A DNA stretch of 64,000 nucleotides from assembly GCF_016458305.1 (NCBI RefSeq), contig NZ_JAEMHL010000003.1:124001-188000 (forward strand). The letters run 5' to 3'. Positions 39,298 through 47,960 of the stretch are shown here, one piece after another. This DNA comes from Geomonas anaerohicana. GTDB lineage: Bacteria; Desulfobacterota; Desulfuromonadia; Geobacterales; Geobacteraceae. How positions within the stretch are numbered: the stretch's first letter is position 1; the number at the start of each line of letters is the position of its first letter. The position numbers were made by a program, and so were the translations under genes. The notes beneath the pieces were generated by a model that was not told the origin of the DNA, did no database searches, and was given only the letters and a program-made list of their open reading frames with translations.

Positions 39298-39663
39298 ATG
39301 CGCAAGTCATTCCCCGTAAAATTTTTCTCTTTCCTGCTGCTGTCAGTGATCTTCTGCACCCTTGTCAGTGGCGCCTGTGACAATGCGCACGCCTTGGAAC
39401 GCTGCGGTACGGTCGCCGACTGCGTGCAGGCCGCTTCCCATGTTGATCGGGGCTGCGACACCCCCGATTGCCCCTTGCAGGACGACGCCGGCCACGATGA
39501 CTGTGACTTCTGCTGTGACTGCGCCTGCCACCTCTCGCTAAGCGTTGGTCATTTCTCCCTCGACTACAATCCTGTTTTCGCCGCACTACAGAGTTTCGAC
39601 CGTTTCACCTTCCTACCCGAAGTATTCCTCTCCAAGTTCGTTCCCCCTCAGTTGCGCGCCTAA
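39298..39663 (+). CDS. Cysteine-rich exported protein ahead of metal-efflux operon
   Basis: A 121-residue protein with a signal peptide (KFFSFLLLSVIFCTLVSGAC) and a Cys/His/Asp-rich mature region: CGTVADC, CDTPDCPLQDD, then HDDCDFCCDCACHLSLSVGH. It ends KFVPPQLRA. Such small periplasmic Cys/His proteins often precede heavy-metal RND operons and may bind or sense the metal. I do not recognise a named family; it resembles DUF2946-like proteins only in layout. The predicted promoter places the transcript start almost at the ATG, and no ribosome site is visible, so translation may be leaderless. Confidence 0.7.
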   Translation: MRKSFPVKFFSFLLLSVIFCTLVSGACDNAHALERCGTVADCVQAASHVDRGCDTPDCPLQDDAGHDDCDFCCDCACHLSLSVGHFSLDYNPVFAALQSFDRFTFLPEVFLSKFVPPQLRA

Positions 39664-39778
39664 CACCCCTTTCAAGTCCGTAGTACGTCCTTTGCCGGAG
39701 CCGGTTCTCCCGGCATAGTCGTGCCGTGGTCTGCCCTGTTTTCTTCGCCTTTCCAAAATTGCATTCAGGAGGTTTTTC

Positions 39779-41074
39779 TTGGCAACAAACGCCTTCAGGC
39801 GCGCGCGCCTAGCCGTGGCCGTCGCCTTGTCTCTATTGGCAGCCGTACCCGTATTTGCCGAGCCTCAGCCACTTTCGCTTCAGCAAGCAGTGGCAGCAGC
39901 GCTCACCAACAACCCGGAGCTCGTCTCTTTGCGCACAGAGGCCGGTGTCTTCGACGCCGCCGCTGTGCGTGCCGGCGTGATCCCCAATCCTACGCTGGAA
40001 CTGGAAGCCGCCACCGGTGCTCTTACTGGCAGCAGCGACGACAGCAACCTCTCCCTGGGCATCTCGCAGGAGTTCCTGCTGGGGGACAAGCGCCTCAAGC
40101 GCCGCGCCGTGGCGGAGCGTGATCTCGCTGCCTACCGGTGGCAGGTGGCGGACCGCGAGCGCGTTGTCAAAGAGCTGGTGCAGGCCGCTTTCTGCGACGT
40201 GATACTCGCCCGGGAGCGGGTCGGCCTCGCTCATCATTCCATCGATCTCAACAAGCAACTGCTCCAGGTGGCGGTGGATCGCCTCGCGGCGGGAGACATC
40301 CCTGAACTGGAGATGTACCTGGTCCGCGTCGAACTGGTCCGCAGCGAGGGCAACCTGATCGAGCTGCAGCGGAGCCTGCTGGACAGCAGGGCGAAACTGT
40401 TCGCGCTCATGGCCCTCCCGCCGACGGAGTCGCCGGTTTTGAGCGGGGATTTGAACGGCAACGACGTTCGCGTCAAGACGCTTGGGGATCTGAAGCAGGT
40501 CGCCATGCAGAGCCGTCCCGATCTCAAGGCGCTGCACGCGGCGATGCAGAAGAGCGACGCCGAGGTCACGCTGGCCGAGGCGGAAGGCGTCCCCAACCTC
40601 ACCGCCGGGATCGCGCTGAGCCGCGACACCTCGTCCATGGAGATCGGTGGGGTCGAGGGACGGGAAACCGCGTACACCATTGGGCTCAAGCTTTCCATGC
40701 CGATCCCGGTCTTCGACAGGAACCAGGCCGGGCAGCAGGAGGCAAGGGCGAAACGTTCCAGCGCCGAGGTCCGGCTGCAGGGCGCGGCCGCGAGCGTGGA
40801 GCGCGAGGTGGAGAGCGCCCATGCAAGCATCGCCAATGCGGACAAAGTGCTGTCCCTCTATCGTTCCGACATCCTGCGTCAGCTCGACGAGAACCTGAAG
40901 CTGACCCAGGAAGCGTACCGGCTGGGTGAAGTAGGCATCCTGGCGGTAATCGAGGAACAGAAGAAATACTTCGAGGTAAGCGACAGCTACCTGGCCGCCC
41001 TGCACGCGAGGCTACTAGCTTTCAATAAACTGGAATCGGCAGTCGCCGCTGACAACAACGGAGGTGCGCAGTGA
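39779..41074 (+). CDS. czcC: Outer-membrane efflux protein, TolC/CzcC family
   Basis: Outer-membrane channel of a heavy-metal RND pump. The 431-residue protein has a signal peptide (LAVAVALSLLAAVPVFA) and the two OEP repeats: SLQQAVAAALTNNPEL with NPTLELEA, and later QSRPDLKAL with LKLSMPIPVFDRNQAGQQEA. TTG 39779 is the start because a perfect AGGAGG lies 6 nt upstream; no ATG fits. It overlaps the adaptor gene by 4 bp (GTGA). The symbol marks the family; the metal is not established. Confidence 0.88.
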   Translation: MATNAFRRARLAVAVALSLLAAVPVFAEPQPLSLQQAVAAALTNNPELVSLRTEAGVFDAAAVRAGVIPNPTLELEAATGALTGSSDDSNLSLGISQEFLLGDKRLKRRAVAERDLAAYRWQVADRERVVKELVQAAFCDVILARERVGLAHHSIDLNKQLLQVAVDRLAAGDIPELEMYLVRVELVRSEGNLIELQRSLLDSRAKLFALMALPPTESPVLSGDLNGNDVRVKTLGDLKQVAMQSRPDLKALHAAMQKSDAEVTLAEAEGVPNLTAGIALSRDTSSMEIGGVEGRETAYTIGLKLSMPIPVFDRNQAGQQEARAKRSSAEVRLQGAAASVEREVESAHASIANADKVLSLYRSDILRQLDENLKLTQEAYRLGEVGILAVIEEQKKYFEVSDSYLAALHARLLAFNKLESAVAADNNGGAQ

Positions 41075-42303
41075 ACAAGAAAGGAATCATCATCGGACTG
41101 GTTCTGACCATAGCACTCGGGGGCGGCGTCGCCTACCGGCTGATCAATACAGCGGGCAGCGGCGGACACGCTGAACATGGCGAGGCCGGGCACGCAGAAG
41201 AGAAGGGCGGCCATGTTGAGGGAAAGGAAGAGAAGGGGCACGACGGGCACGGCGAGAAGCTCGTCAAGATGGCCGTCGAGGTCCAGAAGCAAAGCGGTGT
41301 TGCGGTGGCTGCGGCAAAGAAAGCGCAGATGCCCGGCGTGATCAGCGCCACCGGCAAAGTCGAGGCCAATGCCGACAGGATCGCGCACGTCTCGCCGCGC
41401 ATCTCCGGCAAGATCGTGGCCGTAAAGGCATCTCTTGGTGAGGGCGTGGGGGCAGGGCAGGTGCTGGCAACCTTGGACAGCGTCGAGCTGGGTGAGGCGT
41501 TGAGCCGCTACCACCAGTCCAAGACGCGGCTCACTCTGGCCCAGTCCAACATGGAACGGGTAAAGACCCTGGTTGACAAGAAGATCGCGGCCAGGAAGGA
41601 GATCCTCCAGGCCGAAACGGACTTCAAGACGGCGCAGACCGAACTGCACACCGACCAGGAGCGGCTTTCCCTTTACGGTGTTTCGGCCGCGGACCTGAAG
41701 GCGGACCGGAGGCCGCTGCTCCCGGTGCGGGCACCGATAGGCGGTGTCATCACCGAGAAACATGCCATCGTCGGCGAACTTTCCGACCCGGCCAAGAGCC
41801 TGTACACCATCGCCGATCTCTCCTCCGTCTGGGTGCTGGTGGACATCCACGAGAAAGACATTGCCAAGGTGCGCCGTGGGCAGAGCGCGACGGTGTCGGT
41901 TACCGCTTTCCCGGAGACCAGGTTCCGTGGCCGTATCACCTACTTGGCTGACGTCGTCGACCAGGCGACCCGCACCATCAAGGCGAGGGTGGAGGTTGCC
42001 AATCCCGGCCGCAAGCTGAAGCCGGAGATGTTCGCCACCGTGGAACTCGCTACCGCGGTGGATACAGCGCCGGTCCTGGCCGTGCCCGAAGAGGCGGTCG
42101 TGGAACTGGAGGGAAAGAAGCTCGTGTTCGTCGCTGAAGGCGATGCCGCTTTCGAGCCACGCAAGGTGGAGCTGGGGCGCGCTTCCGGTGGCATGGTTGA
42201 AATCCTCTCGGGCCTCAAGGAAGGCGAGCGGCTGGCGGTGAAGGGGGGCTTCGTCCTTAAATCGGAACTGCAGAAGGGCGAAATAGAGGGGCACGACCAC
42301 TAA
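41071..42303 (+). CDS. czcB: RND periplasmic adaptor, CzcB/CusB family
   Basis: Membrane-fusion protein of 410 residues linking the inner-membrane pump to the outer channel. One N-terminal anchor helix (residues 5-22) is followed by a His/Glu-rich stretch (GHAEHGEAGHAEEKGGHVEG and KGHDGHGEK) likely to bind metal, then a barrel-sandwich half (ISATGKVEANADRIAHVSPR), a coiled-coil hairpin and a beta-barrel (LVDIHEKDIAKVRRGQSATV). It ends with another metal-like EGHDH. The His-rich ends favour Zn/Co/Ni/Cd-type cargo over Cu/Ag, which usually uses Met. GTG start overlaps czcC. Confidence 0.92.
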   Translation: MNKKGIIIGLVLTIALGGGVAYRLINTAGSGGHAEHGEAGHAEEKGGHVEGKEEKGHDGHGEKLVKMAVEVQKQSGVAVAAAKKAQMPGVISATGKVEANADRIAHVSPRISGKIVAVKASLGEGVGAGQVLATLDSVELGEALSRYHQSKTRLTLAQSNMERVKTLVDKKIAARKEILQAETDFKTAQTELHTDQERLSLYGVSAADLKADRRPLLPVRAPIGGVITEKHAIVGELSDPAKSLYTIADLSSVWVLVDIHEKDIAKVRRGQSATVSVTAFPETRFRGRITYLADVVDQATRTIKARVEVANPGRKLKPEMFATVELATAVDTAPVLAVPEEAVVELEGKKLVFVAEGDAAFEPRKVELGRASGGMVEILSGLKEGERLAVKGGFVLKSELQKGEIEGHDH

Positions 42304-42317
42304 GGAGATCAGCACCG

Positions 42318-45300
42318 ATGCTTGAAAAAACAGTTGCATACATGCTGAAGCAGAAGGGGATGGTCATCTTCGCTGCGCTGGTGATCGTCGTCTTCGGCTT
42401 CTATTCCTATCAGAAACTCCCGATCGACGCGTTCCCTGATGTCACCAACATCCAGGTCGAGGTGGTGAGCCATGCCGACGGCCTCTCGGCAGTCGAGATC
42501 GAGAGAAACGTCACCTATCCAATCGAGATGGCGATGCGCGGGCTCCCCGACATCGAGCAGCTCCGCTCGGTTACCAAGTTCGGCCTTTCCATCGTCACCG
42601 TCGTCTTCAAGGACAACGTCGACATCTACTTCGCCAGGCAGCTGGTGTTCGAGCGGTTGGCCGAGGCGCGCGAGCAGGTCCCCAAGGGGGTCGAGGTCGC
42701 CATGGGGCCGATCGGCACCGCCATGGGGGAGATCTACCAGTACACGCTGGAAGGGAAGGTGCCCCAGGAACCGGATGCGAAACGGGCCTACCTGACCAAC
42801 CTGCGCACCGTCCAGGAATGGGTGGTGACCCCGCAGTTGAAGAGCGTCCCGGGCGTCAACGAGATCAACTCCTTCGGCGGTTACTTCAAGCAGTACCAGG
42901 TGGAGGTCTCACCGGACAAGCTGCTCAAGTACGGCGTCACGGTGGCGGAGGTGCACGATGCCATCGGCAGCAACAACAGCAACGTCGGCGGCAACGTGCT
43001 GGAGCGCGGCTCCGACCAGTACATCGTGCGCGGCGTGGGGCTCATCCAGACCACCGGTGACATCGAGACCATCGTCCTGAAATCCCAGGGCGGGACCCCG
43101 GTCTACCTGCGTGACGTGGCCCAGGTAAAGGTCGGCGAAGCGGTACGCATGGGCGCCGCCGTCAAGGACGCAGCCGGAGAAGCGGTAGGTGGCATCGTGA
43201 TGATGCTGCGCGGCGAAAACAGCCGCGACGTCGTGGCCCGGGTGGCCGCCAAGGTGAAGGAGATCAACGAAAACAACATGCTCCCCGACGGCGTGAAACT
43301 CGTGCCGTACTACGACCGCAGCGACATCGTCAAGGCCAGCGTGGGCACGGTCAACAAGGCGCTGGTCGAGGGGGCGATACTGGTCCTCATCGTGCTTTAC
43401 CTCCTACTGAACAGCATCCGCGGCAGCATCGTGGTGCTGCTGGCGCTCCCCTTGTCGCTTCTGGCCACCTTTATCGTCATGAAGCTGACCGGCATCACCG
43501 CGAACCTCATGTCCCTGGGCGGTCTCGCCATCTCCATCGGCATGATCATCGACACCACCATCATCCAGGTGGAGAACGTGCAGCGTCATTTGAGCGAGGC
43601 GGGTGAACGGGAACCGAAACTGAAGACCGTGTTGAAGGCCGTGATGGAAGTGCGCAAGCCGAGCATCTTCGGTGAGCTGATCATCGCGCTCACCTTCATC
43701 CCGATCCTGACCCTGGAGGGGATCGAGGGGAAGATGTTCGGCCCCCTGGCCATCACCGTCGCAATCGCGCTTTTGGCATCGCTGCTTCTCTCCATCTTCA
43801 TCATCCCAGTGCTCTGCAGCTTCATCCTGAAACCTCAGCCCGAGAAGGAGAGCCGGATCATGGTTTGGGCCAAGGAGCAGTACCTGCCGCTCCTGGAGTA
43901 CGCGCTGAACCGCAGGAAGGTCGTGCTCGGCATCGCGGGCGGGCTGCTGGTCTTCTCGCTGTTCCTGGTCACAAGGCTCGGCACCGAGTTCATGCCTATC
44001 ATGGACGAGGGCTCTTTCGATATGGATATTGCCATGCTCCCCGGCGTTTCTCTCGCCAAGGCGCTCGAGGTGAACCAGCAGGCCACCGCTAAGCTGAAGA
44101 AGTTCGACGAACTCGACGTGGTGGTGGGGCGCATCGGACAGACCGGCGTCGCACTCGATACCCGCGGCCCCGACAAGACCGGCTATGTCGGCGTGCTCAA
44201 ACCGAAGGAACAGTGGAAGCGCGACATCTCCAAGGAGGAACTGACCAACGAGATGAGGGAGGCACTGGAGACCATCCCCGGCATCAGTTTCGGATTCAGC
44301 CAGCCGATCCAGTGCCGCATTGACGAACTGGTCGCGGGAACCAGGGCGCAACTGATCGTGAAGCTCTTCGGCGATGACCTGGACGTGCTGCGCGACAAGT
44401 CCGCTCAGATCGCCAAGGTACTCTCGACCGTACGCGGCGGGACCGACCTTAACACGGAGAAGGTGTCCGGGCAGCCCTATCTCACCGTCACCATTGACCG
44501 CGCCAAGATCGCCCGCTATGGACTCAACATAAGCGACGTGCAGAACGTCATCGAGATCGCGGTGGCAGGGAAGGCCGCTTCCACCTTCTACGAATCCAAC
44601 CGCAGCTTCGACATCACGGTGCGCCTGCCCGAGGAGAAGAGGAACTCGCTGGAGGCGATCCAGAACCTGCTCATCTCCACGAAATCGGGGATGAACATCC
44701 CGCTGGAGCAGCTCGCCGAGGTGAAGATGGTGGAAGGGCCGGTGCAGATCAGCCGCCAGGACGGGGTGAGAAGGATCGGTATCGAGATGAACGTGAGCGG
44801 CAGGGATATCGGCAGTTTCGTCGCCGAGGCGAAACAGAAGATCAAGGACCAGGTCAAGCTCCCCTCCGGCTACTACCTCACCTGGGGCGGCCAATTCGAG
44901 AACCAGCAGCGCGCCATGAACAAGCTGATGATTATCGGCCCGGTTGCGGTCGCCCTGATTCTGCTCCTGCTCTACGTCACCTTCCGCTCCATCCGGCTGG
45001 CGCTGCTGGTGCTTTCGAACCTGCCCTTTGCGCTGATCGGCGGCATCTTCTCGCTGTTTCTGTCCGGGCAGTACCTGTCGGTGCCCGCCTCGGTCGGTTT
45101 CATCGTCCTCTTCGGCGTCGCGGTATTGAACGGGCTGGTGCTGGTATCGAGGATCGCCCAGTTGCGCGAGGAGGGGCTCGGATTGGGTGAGGCGGTGCGC
45201 CAGGGTGCCATGGACCGGTTGCGGCCGGTACTCATGACGGCATCCATCGCCATCTTCAGCCTGATGCCGATGCTCTTTGCCGGCGGGACGGGATCGGAAA

Positions 45301-45422
45301 TTCAGAAGCCGCTGGCCACGGTGGTGGTGGGCGGGTTGATCACTTCGACACTTCTCACTCTCTTGATCATTCCGGCCGTCTACGACTGGTTTGAGAAGAG
45401 AAAACCTGAACCTGAAATGTAG
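42318..45422 (+). CDS. czcA: Heavy-metal efflux RND pump, CzcA/CusA family
   Basis: Proton-driven inner-membrane pump of 1034 residues with 12 predicted helices and two large periplasmic loops. The N-terminus KLPIDAFPDVTNIQVEV is the HME-family signature. The helix 4 segment is AISIGMIIDTTIIQVENVQRH (motif residues Asp412 and Glu419); the first Asp of the classical CzcA DFG...D..E motif is replaced by alanine-type residues, as in CusA-like members. The Met triad of CusA is not evident in the second loop. Cargo is therefore unresolved. AAGGAGATC precedes the ATG, 14 bp after czcB. Confidence 0.94.
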   Translation: MLEKTVAYMLKQKGMVIFAALVIVVFGFYSYQKLPIDAFPDVTNIQVEVVSHADGLSAVEIERNVTYPIEMAMRGLPDIEQLRSVTKFGLSIVTVVFKDNVDIYFARQLVFERLAEAREQVPKGVEVAMGPIGTAMGEIYQYTLEGKVPQEPDAKRAYLTNLRTVQEWVVTPQLKSVPGVNEINSFGGYFKQYQVEVSPDKLLKYGVTVAEVHDAIGSNNSNVGGNVLERGSDQYIVRGVGLIQTTGDIETIVLKSQGGTPVYLRDVAQVKVGEAVRMGAAVKDAAGEAVGGIVMMLRGENSRDVVARVAAKVKEINENNMLPDGVKLVPYYDRSDIVKASVGTVNKALVEGAILVLIVLYLLLNSIRGSIVVLLALPLSLLATFIVMKLTGITANLMSLGGLAISIGMIIDTTIIQVENVQRHLSEAGEREPKLKTVLKAVMEVRKPSIFGELIIALTFIPILTLEGIEGKMFGPLAITVAIALLASLLLSIFIIPVLCSFILKPQPEKESRIMVWAKEQYLPLLEYALNRRKVVLGIAGGLLVFSLFLVTRLGTEFMPIMDEGSFDMDIAMLPGVSLAKALEVNQQATAKLKKFDELDVVVGRIGQTGVALDTRGPDKTGYVGVLKPKEQWKRDISKEELTNEMREALETIPGISFGFSQPIQCRIDELVAGTRAQLIVKLFGDDLDVLRDKSAQIAKVLSTVRGGTDLNTEKVSGQPYLTVTIDRAKIARYGLNISDVQNVIEIAVAGKAASTFYESNRSFDITVRLPEEKRNSLEAIQNLLISTKSGMNIPLEQLAEVKMVEGPVQISRQDGVRRIGIEMNVSGRDIGSFVAEAKQKIKDQVKLPSGYYLTWGGQFENQQRAMNKLMIIGPVAVALILLLLYVTFRSIRLALLVLSNLPFALIGGIFSLFLSGQYLSVPASVGFIVLFGVAVLNGLVLVSRIAQLREEGLGLGEAVRQGAMDRLRPVLMTASIAIFSLMPMLFAGGTGSEIQKPLATVVVGGLITSTLLTLLIIPAVYDWFEKRKPEPEM

Positions 45423-45445
45423 AGAGACAGAAAGAGTACGGACTT

Positions 45446-45570
45446 TGATCTCGTTCCCAAGGTCCGCCTTGGGGACGCAAAGCATCTCCGAAGCTCTAAC
45501 TTCCCTCGGATGCAAAGCTGGAGCTTTGCGCGCCATATGGGGTTCCCAAGCTGGAGCTTGGGAACCAGGA
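45446..45570. repeat. Nested-palindrome repeat, copy 3 (GTTCCCAAGC family)
   Basis: Same order of units as 11081-11218: GTTCCCAAGGTCCGCCTTGG, then GCAAAGCTGGAGCTTTGC and GGTTCCCAAGCTGGAGCTTG. It starts 24 bp after the czcA stop. Confidence 0.85.
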
Positions 45571-45607
45571 AAAGCAGTTGGAGGGATAGAACGCTTGCTA
45601 TGTTATT

Positions 45608-45647
45608 GTGCCGTGGTCGATCCTCCTCCGGCCACGGCACCTTTTTA
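45608..45647 (+). terminator. Terminator of the efflux operon
   Basis: GTGCCGTGG (45608-45616) pairs with CCACGGCAC (45632-45640), loop 15 nt, followed by CTTTTT. It lies beyond the palindromic repeat. Confidence 0.85.
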
Positions 45648-45655
45648 ACTGCGAA

Positions 45656-45766
45656 GGAGGGGACTGGCTCCGCCAGGTGCCTGTCCCCTTGGGGCTTTGG
45701 TAAGGTGGCTGAGCGGAATGGAGCGTTCCGCTAAAGGGACAGGCACCTGGCGGAGCCAGTCCCTTC
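45656..45766. repeat. MITE-like element with 28-bp perfect terminal inverted repeats, copy 2
   Basis: Arms 45660-45687 and 45736-45763 are exact inverted complements (left begins GGGACTGGCTCCGCCAGG). The interior has its own inverted repeat, GAGCGGAA and TTCCGCT. It is homologous to 29404-29511. No transposase is encoded. Confidence 0.85.
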
Positions 45767-46145
45767 TGCTACCACCGCGAGAAATTCAGCCACTGTTTTA
45801 AAACGATGAATATGAAGATATTCGGTAGCGGCGCCGTGATTTGCGGGGTCGTTTTTTGCGTTAATCAAAAGTTTAAGATTGCGAAACAGTTCCAGCTGTT
45901 GTAAAGTGTCGCGCGGTCGAGGGTCAGGCCACTCATTAGAGGACCTGCTCTTGTTTTATTTTCGGTGCCTGCTCGGTTTTGCCGACTACATCTCGTTTAC
46001 CAATAGCTTGCTTATTTCCAAGTGCTTATGGTATACGTCTTAAGCTATTCCTGTGTTTTATTTTGAGAAAATTTTAACCTGAAATCCGACCCGGCAGCGG
46101 GACGCGGGCTTTTGGTCAGACAAATCCAGTCGGAAGGAAGTCGAC
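45767..46145. other. Gene-free region upstream of livH
   Basis: No gene with a start and ribosome site is seen. On the reverse strand a frame without an ATG is open from about 45955 to 45731 and encodes a protein-like stretch (RDTLQQLELFRNLKLL); it ends inside the MITE-like element, so it may be a gene remnant. Further right the sequence is A+T-rich, with a possible promoter TTGCTT, 18 bp, TATACG near 46013-46042 for livH. Confidence 0.4.
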
Positions 46146-47021
46146 ATGTTCTTACAACAGCTAGTAAACGGCGTGGCTCTGGGGAGCGTCTATGCGCTCA
46201 TCGCCCTCGGCTACACCATGGTCTACGGGATCATCACCCTGATCAACTTCGCCCACGGCGAAATCTTCATGGCGGGCGCCTTCATCGGCCTGCTCCTGGT
46301 CTCCGCCTTCAAGGTGAACGTGTTCGTCGCCATGGCAGGTGCCATGGTCTTCTGCATGCTCATGGGCGTGATCATCGAACTGATCGCCTACCGCCCGCTG
46401 AGGAAGTCCTCCCGCCTGTCCGCGCTCATCTCCGCGATCGGCGTTTCCATTTTCCTCTCCTCGCTGGCGCTCATGGTGTTCGGCGCCGACGCAAAGGGTT
46501 TCCCCGACGGCGCTTTCCCGGTGCGGCAGATCAAAGTGGGGACCGCTGACATCTCCACCCTGCAGATCCTCATCATCGGCGTCTCGGCAGTCCTCATGAT
46601 GGCGCTCGAGTTCATCGTCCAGAAGACCAAGATCGGCAAGGCGATGCGCGCTACCTCCGAGGACTACAACACCTCGGCCCTCATGGGCATCAACGTGAAC
46701 CGCGTCATCTCCTTCACCTTCGCCCTCGGCTCCGCTCTCGCGGCCGCCGGCGGCGTGCTGGTCGGCGTCCTCTTCAACGCGGTCTCCTTCAACATGGGCC
46801 TTATGGCCGGTCTCAAGGCCTTCGCCGCCGCGGTCCTGGGCGGGATCGGGTCCATCCCCGGCGCCATGCTGGGGGGGCTGCTCTTGGGCGTCTCCGAGGT
46901 CTTCGGCGTTGCCATCGGCTACTCGTCCTACCGTGACGCCATCGCGTTCACCATCCTGGTGCTGGTGCTCCTCGTCAAACCGACCGGTCTCCTCGGCCAA
47001 AAAATTACAAAGAAGGTATAG
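46146..47021 (+). CDS. livH: Branched-chain amino-acid ABC permease LivH
   Basis: Inner-membrane subunit of the branched-chain amino-acid importer, 291 residues and about eight helices. It opens QLVNGVALGSVYALIALGYT and has NFAHGEIFMAGAFIG, both LivH hallmarks, and the C-terminal ATPase-contact region FAAAVLGGIGSIPGAMLGG. GGAAGGAAG precedes the ATG. First of livH-livM-livG-livF; the binding protein gene is 9 kb upstream rather than adjacent. Confidence 0.96.
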   Translation: MFLQQLVNGVALGSVYALIALGYTMVYGIITLINFAHGEIFMAGAFIGLLLVSAFKVNVFVAMAGAMVFCMLMGVIIELIAYRPLRKSSRLSALISAIGVSIFLSSLALMVFGADAKGFPDGAFPVRQIKVGTADISTLQILIIGVSAVLMMALEFIVQKTKIGKAMRATSEDYNTSALMGINVNRVISFTFALGSALAAAGGVLVGVLFNAVSFNMGLMAGLKAFAAAVLGGIGSIPGAMLGGLLLGVSEVFGVAIGYSSYRDAIAFTILVLVLLVKPTGLLGQKITKKV

Positions 47022-47026
47022 ATTCG

Positions 47027-47926
47027 ATGGCAGACTTCCTGAACAGCTTGGTCGGCTCGATCGACCCGTACATGTTGCAGATCCTCGTCAACGTCGGCAT
47101 CGCTATCGTGCTGGCGCTGGGGCTTAACGTCATCACCGGCCTGACCGGGCAGCTCTCCCTGGGGCACGCCGCGTTCATGAGCATCGGCGCCTTCACCAGC
47201 GCCATGGTGACCATCAAGACCGGCCTTCCTTTCTTCGCCAACCTCGCCGTGACCGGCGTGGTCACCGCCATCGTGGCGGCTGCCATCGGCTTCCCGATCC
47301 TGAGGCTCACCGGCGACTACCTGGCCATCTGCACCCTCGGCTTCGCGGAGATCGTCAAGGTCTTCTTCCTGAACTTCGAGCCGACCAACAAGGCGCTCGG
47401 CCTCACCGTACCGCCGGCCAAGACCTCCATCCCGATGCCGATCTACGTGTGGGTGGTCGCCATCCTGGCCATTATCCTCGTCACCTTCGTGCAGAGCTCC
47501 CGCTTCGGGCGCGCGCTGAAGGCGATCCGCGAGGACGAGATCGCGGCCGACGCCATGGGCATCAACACGGCGCGCTACAAGATCCAGGCTTTTGCCCTGG
47601 GCTCCTTCATGGCCGGCATCGGCGGCGGTCTCTACGCGCACTTCCTGAGCTATATCAACCCCTCCGACTTCGGCTTCCTGAAATCGGTCGATATCCTGGC
47701 CATGGTGGTTCTGGGCGGTCTGGGCAGCGTCCCCGGTGCCGTGATCGGCTCCTCGGTGCTGGCCTCCGCTCCGGAGTTCCTGCGCTTCATGTCCCAGTAC
47801 CGCATGCTGGTGTACGGCGCGCTGCTGGTGTTCCTGATGGTGTTCCGCCCCAACGGGCTCCTGGGTGGCGTCAACGTCACCGAACTGCTGCTGCGCGCGG
47901 TGGGCAGGAAACCGGCCGGGAAGTAA
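47027..47926 (+). CDS. livM: Branched-chain amino-acid ABC permease LivM
   Basis: Second permease of the Liv importer, 299 residues. It has the LivM motif GLNVITGLTGQLSLGHAAFM, the loop FGRALKAIREDEIAADAMGI that contacts the ATPases, and the ending MVFRPNGLLGG. It starts 5 bp after livH, with GAAGG upstream, so the two are translated in step. Confidence 0.96.
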   Translation: MADFLNSLVGSIDPYMLQILVNVGIAIVLALGLNVITGLTGQLSLGHAAFMSIGAFTSAMVTIKTGLPFFANLAVTGVVTAIVAAAIGFPILRLTGDYLAICTLGFAEIVKVFFLNFEPTNKALGLTVPPAKTSIPMPIYVWVVAILAIILVTFVQSSRFGRALKAIREDEIAADAMGINTARYKIQAFALGSFMAGIGGGLYAHFLSYINPSDFGFLKSVDILAMVVLGGLGSVPGAVIGSSVLASAPEFLRFMSQYRMLVYGALLVFLMVFRPNGLLGGVNVTELLLRAVGRKPAGK

Positions 47927-47960
47927 CGTACTCCAATAACTCACGAAACGAGAGTAACGC

